From Microlunatus panaciterrae (GTDB lineage Bacteria > Actinomycetota > Actinomycetes > Propionibacteriales > Propionibacteriaceae), in NCBI RefSeq assembly GCF_016907535.1, contig NZ_JAFBCF010000001.1, positions 4,004,015 to 4,068,014 of the forward strand: DNA of 64,000 nucleotides, in the 5' to 3' direction. Positions 1 to 8,037 of the stretch are shown in pieces (position 1 is the first letter of the stretch; the number at the start of each line of letters is the position of its first letter). The translations under genes and the position numbers were made by a program. A model generated the notes under the pieces. The model was given only the letters and a program-made list of their open reading frames with translations, had not been told where the DNA came from and did no database searches.

Positions 1-306
1 AAGGAGCAGCATGCCGCCAGCACAGTCAAGGAGCGCGTCGAGCCGCTCAAAGAGCAGGCCACCGACATCGCCAAGGATGCCGCTGCCCACCTGAAAGAGC
101 CGGCGCAGCAGGCAGCCGAGTCGGTCAAGGACACCGCGACCGAGGCGGCCCAGACAGTGAAGGACGAGGGTTCCTCGGCGGCAGCCGACGTGCAGGACCA
201 GGCCGCCTCGTCCAAGCAGTCGGTTCAGGAAGCGCAGTCGGGTCAGGACGCTCCGTCGGGAGCGCAGACCTGGCCGACCGGACAGGGCAACCCCTCGAGC
301 CGGTAA
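1..306 (+). CDS. C-terminal fragment of an Ala/Gln/Lys-rich helical protein
   Basis: The reading frame is open from the first base and ends with TAA at 304-306, giving the last 101 residues of a protein whose start lies outside the window. The visible part is made of short amphipathic repeats of the type VKDTATEAAQTVKDEGSS, rich in Ala, Gln, Lys, Asp and Glu. It ends in a Pro/Ser/Gly-rich tail (QTWPTGQGNPSSR). No transmembrane segment is visible in this part. Such 11-residue-like helical repeats occur in LEA/apolipophorin-like proteins and in C-terminal regions of actinobacterial membrane-stress proteins. The sequence alone does not show which, so no function is assigned. Confidence 0.75.
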   Translation, partial: KEQHAASTVKERVEPLKEQATDIAKDAAAHLKEPAQQAAESVKDTATEAAQTVKDEGSSAAADVQDQAASSKQSVQEAQSGQDAPSGAQTWPTGQGNPSSR

Positions 307-327
307 CACGCTTGGGCTCGGAAACAG

Positions 328-372
328 GACCACGGGCTGACGATCTCTCACTGAGGTCGTCGGCCCGTGGTC
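328..372 (+). terminator. Strong hairpin terminator after the partial gene
   Basis: A 16-bp stem (328-343 with 357-372, one G-T wobble) closes a 13-base loop 22 bases after the upstream stop codon. There is no long T run, as is usual for high-GC actinobacterial terminators. It lies between the rightward partial gene and the leftward nnrD gene, so it could serve the first of these. Confidence 0.7.
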
Positions 373-399
373 ATGTCCGGGTCCCTATAGCGGGCTCAG

Positions 400-500
400 G
401 GTGGGTGTACGTGCTCTGAGCTTGTCGAAGAGCGGTGGGTGTACGTGCTCTGAGCTTGTCGAAGAGCGGTGAGCGGAGGGCCCTTCGACAGGCTCAGGGC
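400..500. repeat. Two tandem 34-bp repeats plus an inverted copy of a dispersed element
   Basis: A 34-base unit starting GGTGGGTGTACGTGCTCTGA occurs at 400-433 and again at 434-467. Each contains the core CTGAGCTTGTCGAAG. The same core appears inverted at about 481-500 as CCCTTCGACAGGCTCAGGGC. The core and its inverted partner could pair into a hairpin. Related copies occur at 38577-38740 and, degenerate, near 15030. Confidence 0.8.
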
Positions 501-520
501 GCGGAGGTCAGCAGGGGAGG

Positions 521-1387
521 TCAGCTGCTGAGCTCCATCATCAGGGCCGGAAGCTCGTCCAGGAGCTCGCGGGCGAGGAAACCGAGCGGGCCGACCCGGG
601 CCGCCAACCGGTCGCCGGCGGCGGCGTGCAGATGCGTGGCCCAGCAGGTCGCCTGCGCTCCGGTAGCACCGCGGCCGAGGAGGCCGGTTACGGCACCCGC
701 AAGTACGTCACCACTGCCCGAGGTGGCAAGACCTCCGAAGCCGGTGGTGGCCTGCCAGCGGGCACCGTCGGCGTCAGCGACCGCCCCATGGCAGGTGACC
801 ACCGCACCGTAACGGTCCGCGACGGCCGCCACGTCCGACTCGAGGTCGTCGAGATCGCGCTCGAGTAGCCGGGCCGCCTCCTCCTTGTTCGGCGTCAGCA
901 CCAACCGGCCACTGAGCCGGTCACGCAGATCGGTGAGCCGGGGGAGTACGCCGAGGGCGTACGCGTCCAGCACCAGCCAGGTGTCGTCGGCCACCAGCGG
1001 CACCAGCGTCCGCAGCAGCTCGACGGTCTGGTCCGCGTCGTCGAGACCCGGCCCGACCAGCACAACATCGGCCGACTCCAGCTTGTCGGCGATGGCGCTC
1101 AGGTCCGCACCGAGCACCGAGCCGCGGCGGTCCTGCGGCAGACCAGTGACGCCGGACTCCGGCACCGCGACGGCGAGGGCTGTCGCCACTGACTCGGCCA
1201 CCGCGAACGACAGGTGGCCGGCGCCGACTCTCATAGCGGCCAGGCCAGCCAGCAGGGCGGCTCCTGGGGTCGAGGCCGCTCCGCCGACCACCAGCACCTG
1301 GCCACGGCTGTACTTCGAGTCGGTGATCGCCGGCAGTGCCCACTCACGCAGCGAGTTCGGCGTCACCAGCTCAACGCGGTTGGACAT
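521..1387 (-). CDS. nnrD: ADP-dependent NAD(P)H-hydrate dehydratase
   Basis: This 288-residue carbohydrate-kinase-like (ribokinase fold) enzyme repairs damaged NADHX and NADPHX in the cytoplasm, using ADP. Visible family features are a glycine-rich segment near residue 34 (LVVGGAASTPGAALLAG), a TPNKEEAARLL stretch at the usual TPHxxE position, and the nucleotide-binding GSGDVLAG near residue 225. This is the stand-alone dehydratase domain. The YjeF_N epimerase domain of the bifunctional form is absent, so the epimerase must lie elsewhere. I chose the ATG at 1387 over the longer open frame because a GAGGGGGA ribosome site sits just upstream and the family sequence begins there. The start lies inside the 3' end of the upstream phosphatase gene (17-base overlap), so translation is probably coupled. 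Confidence 0.88.
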   Translation of the reverse strand: MSNRVELVTPNSLREWALPAITDSKYSRGQVLVVGGAASTPGAALLAGLAAMRVGAGHLSFAVAESVATALAVAVPESGVTGLPQDRRGSVLGADLSAIADKLESADVVLVGPGLDDADQTVELLRTLVPLVADDTWLVLDAYALGVLPRLTDLRDRLSGRLVLTPNKEEAARLLERDLDDLESDVAAVADRYGAVVTCHGAVADADGARWQATTGFGGLATSGSGDVLAGAVTGLLGRGATGAQATCWATHLHAAAGDRLAARVGPLGFLARELLDELPALMMELSS

Positions 1388-2111
1388 CGCGGTCCCCCTC
1401 GTGCCGGGTGACGGGCACGTCGTGGCGGTGCAGGTGCGACACGTCATTGAACGTGACCAGCTGCCAGACCCGGTCCCCAGGCGGCCTGACCAGACGGCTC
1501 ATCGAGACGTTGATGACCGGGGTCGTGGCGCCGATCTCGAGGATCTGCGCCTCCGTGAGCCGCTCGCAGACGTACCGGAAGGCCAGCACCATCGCATCGT
1601 GGCAGACCACCAGCACGCGTTGGCCTTCCTCGAGACGTTCCAGGTCGGCAAGGAACGAGCGGACACGCAGCACGAGATCGGCCCACGACTCACCACCGGG
1701 AGGTCGGTGGTAGAACTTGCCGAGCCAGCGCCGCCGCTGAGCCTCGAACGGGAACCTGGCTTGGACACCACGGCTGGTCAGCAGGTCGAGGACACCCAGC
1801 TCGCGGTCGCGGAGCCGCTCGTCGACAGAGAACGGTAGCGCCAGACCGGCGGCCTGCAGGGCGATCTGGCCGGTCTGCACCGCGCGAGCGTACGGTGAGG
1901 ACCAGACCGTTGTCGGCAGCTCGTGATCGGGCAGCTCTCGCAGCCCGGCACCCAACGCCCTGGCCTGCTCGATCCCGGTGTCCGACAGCGGCACATCCGC
2001 ATCCCGCTGCCCGATCTCGATGACCTCGGCACCTGCCGCCTCCGCCGCGGAAGCGGCCACGTTGCCCATGCTCTCGCCATGACGCACCAGGAGAAGCTCT
2101 TCAACACCCAT
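1371..2111 (-). CDS. Histidine phosphatase superfamily protein (phosphoglycerate mutase-like)
   Basis: This 246-residue protein starts with the classic phosphohistidine loop LLLVRHGESMGN. It also has the second-half VCHDAMVLAFRY segment carrying the other catalytic histidine, and an ERLRDRELGVLD stretch typical of branch 1 enzymes. Members remove phosphate from small metabolites or act as phosphoglycerate mutases, and the substrate cannot be read from sequence. The gene is upstream of and overlaps nnrD, forming a two-gene leftward unit. This may link it to metabolite repair or proofreading, but that is only a neighbourhood inference. Confidence 0.85.
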   Translation of the reverse strand: MGVEELLLVRHGESMGNVAASAAEAAGAEVIEIGQRDADVPLSDTGIEQARALGAGLRELPDHELPTTVWSSPYARAVQTGQIALQAAGLALPFSVDERLRDRELGVLDLLTSRGVQARFPFEAQRRRWLGKFYHRPPGGESWADLVLRVRSFLADLERLEEGQRVLVVCHDAMVLAFRYVCERLTEAQILEIGATTPVINVSMSRLVRPPGDRVWQLVTFNDVSHLHRHDVPVTRHEGDRDVQPR

Positions 2112-2248
2112 ACGTCGACCCTAACGGCTGCCCAGGCCGGAGTCCGGTGAGGCGCCCCGGTGAGAGCTCAGTGACACGGTCGTCGTCGACCGGGGCGCGT
2201 GCACACGGCTGCGTGCAACCGGCACACCCTTCGCGCTAGCCTCGGACG

Positions 2249-2782
2249 ATGCGGGCATGGGAGCAGGAGTTCGCGGAGCTGTTCGCACCGAGGTTCATCG
2301 ACTACGCCAGCGCCGACGTGCAGTTCTCGCTCGAGGCACCGCCGCCGGAGCTGGTGAGCCGCATCCATCTGGTCGCCAGAACGGGGGAGGGCAGCGTCAT
2401 CGTCTGCGTCAACGACCTCGGGTGGCGCTTCCTGCCGGGCGGTACCCGTGAGCCGGGAGAGGAGCTCGCGGCCGGGCTGGACCGCGAGATCCGGGAGGAG
2501 GCGGGTGCGCGACGCATCGGTCCGTGGTCGGTGGTCGGCGCCTTCCGCGCCCAGATCCGAGCCCCCGAGCCCTATCGCCCGCACATGCCGCATCCGGTCG
2601 CCTACTGGGCCTACGCCGTTGCCGACGTGCTGCTCGACGGCCTACCGACCAACCCGCCCGACGGTGAACAGGTCACGGAGGTGCTGGTGCTGCCGCCGGC
2701 CGACGCGGCAGACTTCCTGGCCGTGCACGACCCGATCCACGCCGACGTTGTCCGGCTGACCGCAGCCATGGGTCTGATCTGA
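2249..2782 (+). CDS. NUDIX hydrolase
   Basis: This is a 177-residue cytoplasmic protein. A complete Nudix box follows FLPGGTREPGEE, matching G-x5-E-x7-RE-hydrophobic-x-EE-x-G-hydrophobic, with REIREEAGA at its end near residues 85-93. These acidic residues bind the divalent metal in enzymes that split nucleoside diphosphates linked to another moiety. Upstream (residues 1-60) is a family-specific N-terminal extension and downstream a strand-rich region. The exact substrate is not predictable. The gene stands alone, transcribed rightward, divergent from the histidine phosphatase gene, with about 137 bases between the two starts. Confidence 0.85.
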   Translation: MRAWEQEFAELFAPRFIDYASADVQFSLEAPPPELVSRIHLVARTGEGSVIVCVNDLGWRFLPGGTREPGEELAAGLDREIREEAGARRIGPWSVVGAFRAQIRAPEPYRPHMPHPVAYWAYAVADVLLDGLPTNPPDGEQVTEVLVLPPADAADFLAVHDPIHADVVRLTAAMGLI

Positions 2783-2876
2783 CCCCAGAACCGGCGTCCA
2801 TCGACCGACCGTCCTGATGCGGACCCGCGGTCCGGCCTCACCGCGGTAGGCGTCAGCGTGACGGTAGCCTGCTCCA

Positions 2877-3437
2877 ATGCTGACTCCCACCAGCCAGGAA
2901 TCGGTGTCCTACCGACTCGAGGTCGTCTGGCGGCTGGTGCTGCGTTCCGCGCTGATGATCGAGGCTGCACTGCTGCTCGCGTCGCTGGCTGTACCGCTGC
3001 TCGGCCGTGACACCCACCCCGAGGACTCCGACCCTGGCGTCAGCACCAGACTGCTCGCGAGCCTCGCCGCGTACGTCACGGCGCAGCCGAACCAGTTCGG
3101 CGATCGCGACTCGCCTCCGGCCGACGTCCCGGGCGGGGTCTGGATGACCCGCATCGTGCTGGTGCTGCTACTGGTCGCACTGATCCTTGCCGCGGTCGCC
3201 ACGTTCGGTCTCGCACTCGACCGCACCGGTCGGCCGACCCACATCCTCGCCCGGGCCGGCGGAACCCTGCTGCTCATCTCGGTCGGACTTCTCGCCCTGG
3301 CCCAGATCTGGCTCTCCGACGACTATGTGGCAACACCGCTGCAGCCCCGCCTGTTGATGCCGGTTGCAGCCGGACTGTGGTTGCTGTCCGTCGCGACGGC
3401 GAAACGCCGGATGGACGAGCTCGACACCGCGCAGTGA
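2877..3437 (+). CDS. Small integral membrane protein of unknown function
   Basis: The protein has 186 residues with four likely membrane helices: about residues 22-43 (ALMIEAALLLASLAVPLLG), 90-112 (IVLVLLLVALILAAVATFGL), 126-145 and 158-173. A polar loop of about 45 residues, rich in Asp/Pro, separates the first two helices. I do not recognise a family. It lies 94 bases after the NUDIX gene in the same direction and ends shortly before the convergent sulfate operon. The start at 2877 gives an ATG immediately before the first predicted helix region; no strong ribosome site is seen. Confidence 0.6.
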   Translation: MLTPTSQESVSYRLEVVWRLVLRSALMIEAALLLASLAVPLLGRDTHPEDSDPGVSTRLLASLAAYVTAQPNQFGDRDSPPADVPGGVWMTRIVLVLLLVALILAAVATFGLALDRTGRPTHILARAGGTLLLISVGLLALAQIWLSDDYVATPLQPRLLMPVAAGLWLLSVATAKRRMDELDTAQ

Positions 3438-3469
3438 CGATCACGCCTGGGAGACGGTGAGCCGTCGGC

Positions 3470-4282
3470 TCAGGCGCTGACCACGCTGAGGTGTCGGACC
3501 GGGGCCGCCTCCTCCGGCTCAGCCGCCTCGACGCCCTGGTCGACATCGACCAGATCGATGGCGGCAACCACATACCGGCTGAGCGCTGCGTGCGCGATCT
3601 CGGGCTCGGCACCCAGTGGAGCGGACACGGCGACGGCACCGGCCTCGTACGCCAGCTCCGCCTGCCGGGTGTACAACAGACCCGGTGCCAGGAACCAGCC
3701 GCCGACCGCGATGTGCCGGCGACCCTGCGCCCGGAGGCTGCGAACGGCCTCGGCAGTGGACGGACCGGACACGGTCGCGAAGGCGGTGACACAGGGCAGC
3801 TTGTGGTGGGTCGCCCACTGCCGGGCCCGGCGGGCCACCAGCGCATTGCTCCGGACGTCGGAGCTGCCCGCTGCGGCGAACACCAGTCCGTCCAGCTCGG
3901 TGACGCGTCGGGACCGCAGCGCGTCGCGGAGCCGGCGGTCGACGATCGACAGCAGGCTGGCGTCCGGGCCGATCGGGCTGGACGCGGTCACCCGCAGGCC
4001 GGGATGGTTCGCCTGCACCTTGGCCACCAGCGCCGGCACCTCGACCCTGGCCTTGAACGCGTCGGAGAGCAGCAGCGGGACGAAGACGACCTCCTGGACG
4101 CCACGCTTTACCAGCTTGCTGATCACCTGCGGTCCACTCGGCGGGCAGTGGTCGAGAAAGGCCACATGCACGTCGAGCTCGGGCCGGAGCCGGTTGAGCT
4201 CGGCCCGAAGCTCGTGGCTGACCTGGGCGACCCGCGGGTCGCTGGATCCGTAGCCCAGCAGGATAAGTGAAGGAGCGGTCAT
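3470..4282 (-). CDS. CbiX/SirB-like sirohydrochlorin chelatase with replaced active-site histidines
   Basis: This 270-residue protein has two CbiX-type halves: residues 1-125 starting MTAPSLILLGYGSSDPR, and a second half starting GLVFAAAGSSD. It closes the sulfate operon, where an enzyme inserting iron into sirohydrochlorin would supply siroheme for the sulfite reductase encoded at its head. In typical family members the first strand ends in HGS and a later loop reads GYHxRVD, giving two metal-binding histidines. Here these positions read YGS and AFKARVE, so both are lost. The protein may use other ligands or have changed role. The ATG at 4282 has a GGAAAGG site and overlaps the cysN stop by four bases (ATGA). 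Confidence 0.75.
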   Translation of the reverse strand: MTAPSLILLGYGSSDPRVAQVSHELRAELNRLRPELDVHVAFLDHCPPSGPQVISKLVKRGVQEVVFVPLLLSDAFKARVEVPALVAKVQANHPGLRVTASSPIGPDASLLSIVDRRLRDALRSRRVTELDGLVFAAAGSSDVRSNALVARRARQWATHHKLPCVTAFATVSGPSTAEAVRSLRAQGRRHIAVGGWFLAPGLLYTRQAELAYEAGAVAVSAPLGAEPEIAHAALSRYVVAAIDLVDVDQGVEAAEPEEAAPVRHLSVVSA

Positions 4283-5667
4283 GATGCTTCCTTTCCGGGG
4301 GTGTGCTGATGTGGCGGTGGGGCCAGGGCGGAGACACCCGCCATGCCCGCGCCGAGCGTCCAGCCGTCCGCCTCGTCGACGATGATGAAGGAGCCGGTGG
4401 TGCGATGTTCGCGGTAGGGGTCGATCGGCAGCGGCGAGGCCAGCGCCAGCCGAACCCGCCCGATGTCGTTCAGGCCGAGGGCGTCGGCGTCCACCCACTC
4501 CGGCAACGCGCCCGGCAGAGTGTCCAGGTCGAGAGTGGCGTCGATCGACTTGACGATGGCCTTCGTGATCGACGTGCCGTGCTGCACCAGCACCCGGGCG
4601 CCGACCGCGAGCGTGCGCTCGGCCAGCCAGCAGACGGTCGCGTTGACCTCGCGTACCGGTGCCGGCGGGGCATCGGTGGCAGCCAGGATGTCGCCGCGGG
4701 ACACGTCAAGGTCCTGGGTCAGCCGCAGCACGACCGACTGGCCGGCGACCGCCACCTGCAGCGGACCGTCCGGGGTGTCGATGCCGGCGACCGTGGCGTG
4801 TGAGCCCCTGGGCAGCACGACCACCTCCTCACCGACCGACACCCGGCCGGATTCGACCTTGCCGGCATAGCCGCGGTAGTCGCCGTCCACTGCCGGCAGC
4901 TGCGCGGCCCAGGGCGCGGACGGTGCCTGCTGCGGACGGATGACGAGCTGCACCGGGAACCGGAACTCCGATCCCACGGCCCGCCGGGTGTCGTCGACGG
5001 TCTCCAGAAAACCGAGCACCGTCGGCCCCTCGTACCAGGCCGTCCGCGCCGAGTGGGTGGCGACGTTGTCGCCCTCGGTCGCCGACACCGGGATGCAGCG
5101 CGAGTCGACCAGACCGAAGCTGCGGGCCAGCACCGAGAACTCGGTGGCGATCCGGGTGAACACCTCCTCGGAGTAGTCGACCAGGTCGATCTTGTTGACG
5201 ACCAGCACGACGTGCGGCACCCGCAGCAGCGAGGCCACCGCAAGGTGGCGTCGGGTCTGCTCGACCACACCGTTGCGGGCGTCGACGAGCAATACGATCA
5301 CGTCCGCGGTGGACGAGCCGGTGACCGTGTTGCGGGTGTACTGCACATGCCCCGGGCAGTCGGCCAGGATGAACTTGCGGGCGGGTGTGGCGAAGTAGCG
5401 GTAGGCGACATCGATCGTGATGCCCTGCTCGCGCTCGGCCCGAAGACCGTCGGTGAGCAGTGCCAGGTCGGCGCGGGCCAGGCCGCGACGCTTGCTGACC
5501 ATCTCCACATGGTCCAGGGTGTCGCTGAGCACCGAGTTGGTGTCAAACAGCAGCCGGCCGACCAGAGTGGACTTCCCGTCGTCGACGGAGCCGGCCGTCG
5601 CCAACCGGAGCAGGGTCCGGCCGGGGGTCGCCGTCCTCGGTGCTGGGCGTGTCACAGTGCCGGGCAT
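4279..5667 (-). CDS. cysN: Sulfate adenylyltransferase subunit 1 (GTPase)
   Basis: This 462-residue protein is the regulatory GTPase of ATP sulfurylase. Together with CysD it makes adenosine 5'-phosphosulfate (APS) from ATP and sulfate, driven by GTP hydrolysis. EF-Tu-like motifs are clear: G1 GSVDDGKST near residue 27, G3 DCPGH, and G4 NKID. Beta-barrel domains follow the GTPase domain. Length fits a stand-alone CysN; no APS kinase domain is fused, and cysC is separate next door. The start at 5667 overlaps the cysD stop by one base (TGATG), so translation is likely coupled. Confidence 0.95.
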   Translation of the reverse strand: MPGTVTRPAPRTATPGRTLLRLATAGSVDDGKSTLVGRLLFDTNSVLSDTLDHVEMVSKRRGLARADLALLTDGLRAEREQGITIDVAYRYFATPARKFILADCPGHVQYTRNTVTGSSTADVIVLLVDARNGVVEQTRRHLAVASLLRVPHVVLVVNKIDLVDYSEEVFTRIATEFSVLARSFGLVDSRCIPVSATEGDNVATHSARTAWYEGPTVLGFLETVDDTRRAVGSEFRFPVQLVIRPQQAPSAPWAAQLPAVDGDYRGYAGKVESGRVSVGEEVVVLPRGSHATVAGIDTPDGPLQVAVAGQSVVLRLTQDLDVSRGDILAATDAPPAPVREVNATVCWLAERTLAVGARVLVQHGTSITKAIVKSIDATLDLDTLPGALPEWVDADALGLNDIGRVRLALASPLPIDPYREHRTTGSFIIVDEADGWTLGAGMAGVSALAPPPHQHTPGKEAS

Positions 5668-6599
5668 CAGAAATAGCCTTCCTTCTTGCGATCCTCCATG
5701 GCCGCCTCGGACAGACGGTCGTCTGCGCGGGTGGCGCCCCGCTCGGTCAGCCGGCTGGTGCCCACCTCGGTGATCACATCCGCGACGGTCGTCGCCTCGG
5801 ACAGCACAGCGGCCGTGCAGGACATATCGCCGACGGTCCGGTAGCGCACCGACCGGAGCTCGGTCCGCTCCCCATCCCGCACCGGAGTGACCCGGGTGAT
5901 CGCCACCCACATGCCGTCGCGCTCGACCACCTCACGCTGGTGGGCGTAGTAGATGGACGGCAGCGCGATCTTCTCCGCCTCGATGTAGTCCCAGACATCC
6001 AGCTCGGTCCAGTTGGACAACGGGAAGACCCGGACGTGCTCCCCGGGCAGGTGTCGGCCGTTGTACAGCGACCAGAGCTCGGGCCGCTGGTTGCGGGGAT
6101 CCCACTGCCCGAACTCATCCCTGAGGCTGTAGACCCGCTCCTTGGCGCGGGCCCGCTCCTCGTCCCGACGGCCGCCGCCGAAGACGGCGTCATGTTTGCC
6201 TTCGGTGATCGCGTCCAGCAACGGGACGGTCTGCAACGGGTTGCGGGTGCCGTCCGGTCGCTCGCGCAGCCGGCCGTCGTCGATGTAGTCCTGCACCGAG
6301 GCAACCTTCAACCGAGCACCGTAGAAGGCGACGGCCTCGTCCCGGAAGGCGAGCACCTCGTCGAAGTTGTGACCTGTGTCGACGTGCAGGAGTTCGAACG
6401 GCACCGGCGAAGGCCAGAAGGCCTTGGCTGCCAGGTGCAGCATCACCACCGAGTCCTTGCCGCCGGAGAACAGCATCACCGGGGACGCGAAGGTCGAGGC
6501 CACCTCGCGGAAGATGTGGATCGACTCCGACTCGAGCGCCTGCAGCTCGGTCAGCGGCCGAAGCCCGTCGAAGGCGGCGGCGGTCTGGTTGGTGCTCAT
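5667..6599 (-). CDS. cysD: Sulfate adenylyltransferase subunit 2
   Basis: This 310-residue protein is the catalytic adenylyltransferase subunit partnering CysN. The PP-loop SGGKDS near residue 45 binds ATP. The conserved stretches HVDTGHNF, FGGGRRDEE and FPLSNWTELDVW follow in family order, and the C-terminus ends in the usual KKEGYF. The open frame also contains a GTG three bases upstream (6602). I chose the ATG at 6599 because it gives the same one-base TGATG junction as the next gene, with a GGGAAGGGA site in front. Confidence 0.95.
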   Translation of the reverse strand: MSTNQTAAAFDGLRPLTELQALESESIHIFREVASTFASPVMLFSGGKDSVVMLHLAAKAFWPSPVPFELLHVDTGHNFDEVLAFRDEAVAFYGARLKVASVQDYIDDGRLRERPDGTRNPLQTVPLLDAITEGKHDAVFGGGRRDEERARAKERVYSLRDEFGQWDPRNQRPELWSLYNGRHLPGEHVRVFPLSNWTELDVWDYIEAEKIALPSIYYAHQREVVERDGMWVAITRVTPVRDGERTELRSVRYRTVGDMSCTAAVLSEATTVADVITEVGTSRLTERGATRADDRLSEAAMEDRKKEGYF

Positions 6600-7192
6600 C
6601 ACAGGTCCCTTCCCAGCACGGTGGTGACCAGCGAGCTGGCCAGGTCCACCGCAGTCTCAAGATCAACTTCAGCGGTGTCCAGCACCAGCTCGGCAGTCTT
6701 CGGCTCCTCGTAGGGGTCATCGACCCCGGTCATGCCCTGGATCTCGCCGCGGCGCGCCTTCGCGTACAGACCCTTGACGTCGCGGCTCTCGGCCACTGCG
6801 GCGGAGGTGGACACAAAGACCTCGGCAAACGGCACATCGTGCTCAGCATGATCATCTCGGACCGCGCCCCGGGTCTCGCGGTAAGGGGCGATCACCGGCA
6901 CCAGGACGATCACGCCGTGGCCGGCCAGCAGCCGGGCCACCCAGCCGATTCGCTTGACGTTGATGTCGCGGTCCTCGCGGCTGAAACCGAGGCCGGCCGA
7001 CAGATGTGGTCGAACCTCGTCGCCGTCGAGCACCTGGACCTTGGCTCCGGCATCACGCAGCCTGCTTGCGAGTGCATGTGCGATCGTCGACTTGCCCGCC
7101 GACGGCAGGCCGGTGAACCAGACGGTGGCTCCCGACGTCGGCCGTCGGTCGAGAACGGAGCCGATCCGCTCGTCGGTCAGATCGGAGGTCAT
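6599..7192 (-). CDS. cysC: Adenylylsulfate kinase
   Basis: This 197-residue APS kinase phosphorylates APS to PAPS. The P-loop reads GLPSAGKST near residue 28. DGDEVRPHLSAGLGFSREDR and DVKGLYAKARRGEI, typical of the substrate pocket and the lid, follow. The start at 7192 overlaps the cysH stop by four bases. Its presence beside an APS-type reductase means the cell can both reduce APS directly and make PAPS, perhaps for sulfation reactions. Confidence 0.93.
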   Translation of the reverse strand: MTSDLTDERIGSVLDRRPTSGATVWFTGLPSAGKSTIAHALASRLRDAGAKVQVLDGDEVRPHLSAGLGFSREDRDINVKRIGWVARLLAGHGVIVLVPVIAPYRETRGAVRDDHAEHDVPFAEVFVSTSAAVAESRDVKGLYAKARRGEIQGMTGVDDPYEEPKTAELVLDTAEVDLETAVDLASSLVTTVLGRDL

Positions 7193-7878
7193 TGCAGAAT
7201 CCCACATTCGGTCTTGGCCAAGCCGGCCCAACGGCCGCTTCTGGGGTCGTCGGAGGTGGCCGGCAGGGTGCACGGCGCGCAGCCGATCGAGGTGTAGCCG
7301 TCGTCGAGCAGCGGGTTGACCATCAAGGCGTTGGTCTCGATGTAGTCCGCCACCTGCTCGTCGCTCCAGCGGGCGAGCGGTGCCACCCGGACCAACCGGC
7401 GGCGTGCGTCCCAAGAGACCACCGGGGTGCCGGCTCTCGTCGGTCCGTCTGCACGCCGAAGACCGCTGGCCCAGGCCGCGTACGGCTCGAGGGCGCGCCC
7501 GAGCGGGGCAACCTTGCGCATCCCACAGCAGCGGTCAGGGTCACGGGCGAACAGGTCCTCACCGTATTGGGCGTCCTGTTCGGCCACGGTGAGCTCCGGC
7601 GTGACGTTGATGACGTTCACGTCGTACACCGACTGGACCGCGTCCCGGGTGCCGATCGTCTCGACGAAGTGGTAGCCGGTGTCCAGGAACACGACGTCGA
7701 TCCCCGGCGCCACCTTGGCCGCGAGGTCGATCAGCACGGTGTCGGTCATTGACGAGGTCAGCACCAGACGGGAGCCGAACTCGTCGTGCGCCCAGGTGAG
7801 GATCTCCTCAGCGCTGGCGTCCTCGAGATCGTGGGCTGCGGTCAGCGCCAGCTCGCTCAGGTCGGTCGTCGTGCTCAT
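7189..7878 (-). CDS. cysH: Assimilatory APS reductase (iron-sulfur CysH)
   Basis: This 229-residue thioredoxin-dependent reductase converts APS to sulfite and AMP. Two cysteine pairs, CCGMRK near residue 118 and CAPC near residue 205, are the ligands of the [4Fe-4S] cluster that separates APS reductases from PAPS reductases. The C-terminal KTECGIL holds the catalytic cysteine, and the PP-loop-like N-terminal half contains LTSSMTDTV. I chose the ATG at 7878 because it overlaps the stop of the small upstream gene (ATGA) and matches the family start. The longer open frame adds an unlikely Arg/Pro-rich leader. Confidence 0.93.
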   Translation of the reverse strand: MSTTTDLSELALTAAHDLEDASAEEILTWAHDEFGSRLVLTSSMTDTVLIDLAAKVAPGIDVVFLDTGYHFVETIGTRDAVQSVYDVNVINVTPELTVAEQDAQYGEDLFARDPDRCCGMRKVAPLGRALEPYAAWASGLRRADGPTRAGTPVVSWDARRRLVRVAPLARWSDEQVADYIETNALMVNPLLDDGYTSIGCAPCTLPATSDDPRSGRWAGLAKTECGILQ

Positions 7879-8024
7879 CGCGACACCAGCCCCAGGAACC
7901 TGACGGCGAAGGCGCGCCGGCAGCTGCGGCACTCCCAGCCGCCCTCCTCGATGGGGAAGAGGTCCTCTTCGGCGCAGTACGGGCAGTACAGCACGGCCTG
8001 CCGAGACGCGGTGGTCTCGCTCAT
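7875..8024 (-). CDS. Small four-cysteine zinc-ribbon-like protein of the sulfate operon
   Basis: This 49-residue protein contains CPYCAEEDLFPIEEGG and then CRSC, a CxxC-x14-CxxC pattern of a zinc or iron-sulfur knuckle, and ends FAVRFLGL. It sits between the sulfite reductase and cysH genes, with a 13-base gap upstream and a four-base overlap downstream. From memory, similar short Cys-rich proteins sit at this position in other actinobacterial sulfate operons. Their role is unknown; an electron-transfer or assembly partner of the reductases is one possibility. The ATG at 8024 follows a GGGTCTCCCGATG-like context without a strong ribosome site. Confidence 0.75.
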   Translation of the reverse strand: MSETTASRQAVLYCPYCAEEDLFPIEEGGWECRSCRRAFAVRFLGLVSR

Positions 8025-8037
8025 CGGGAGACCCCGG

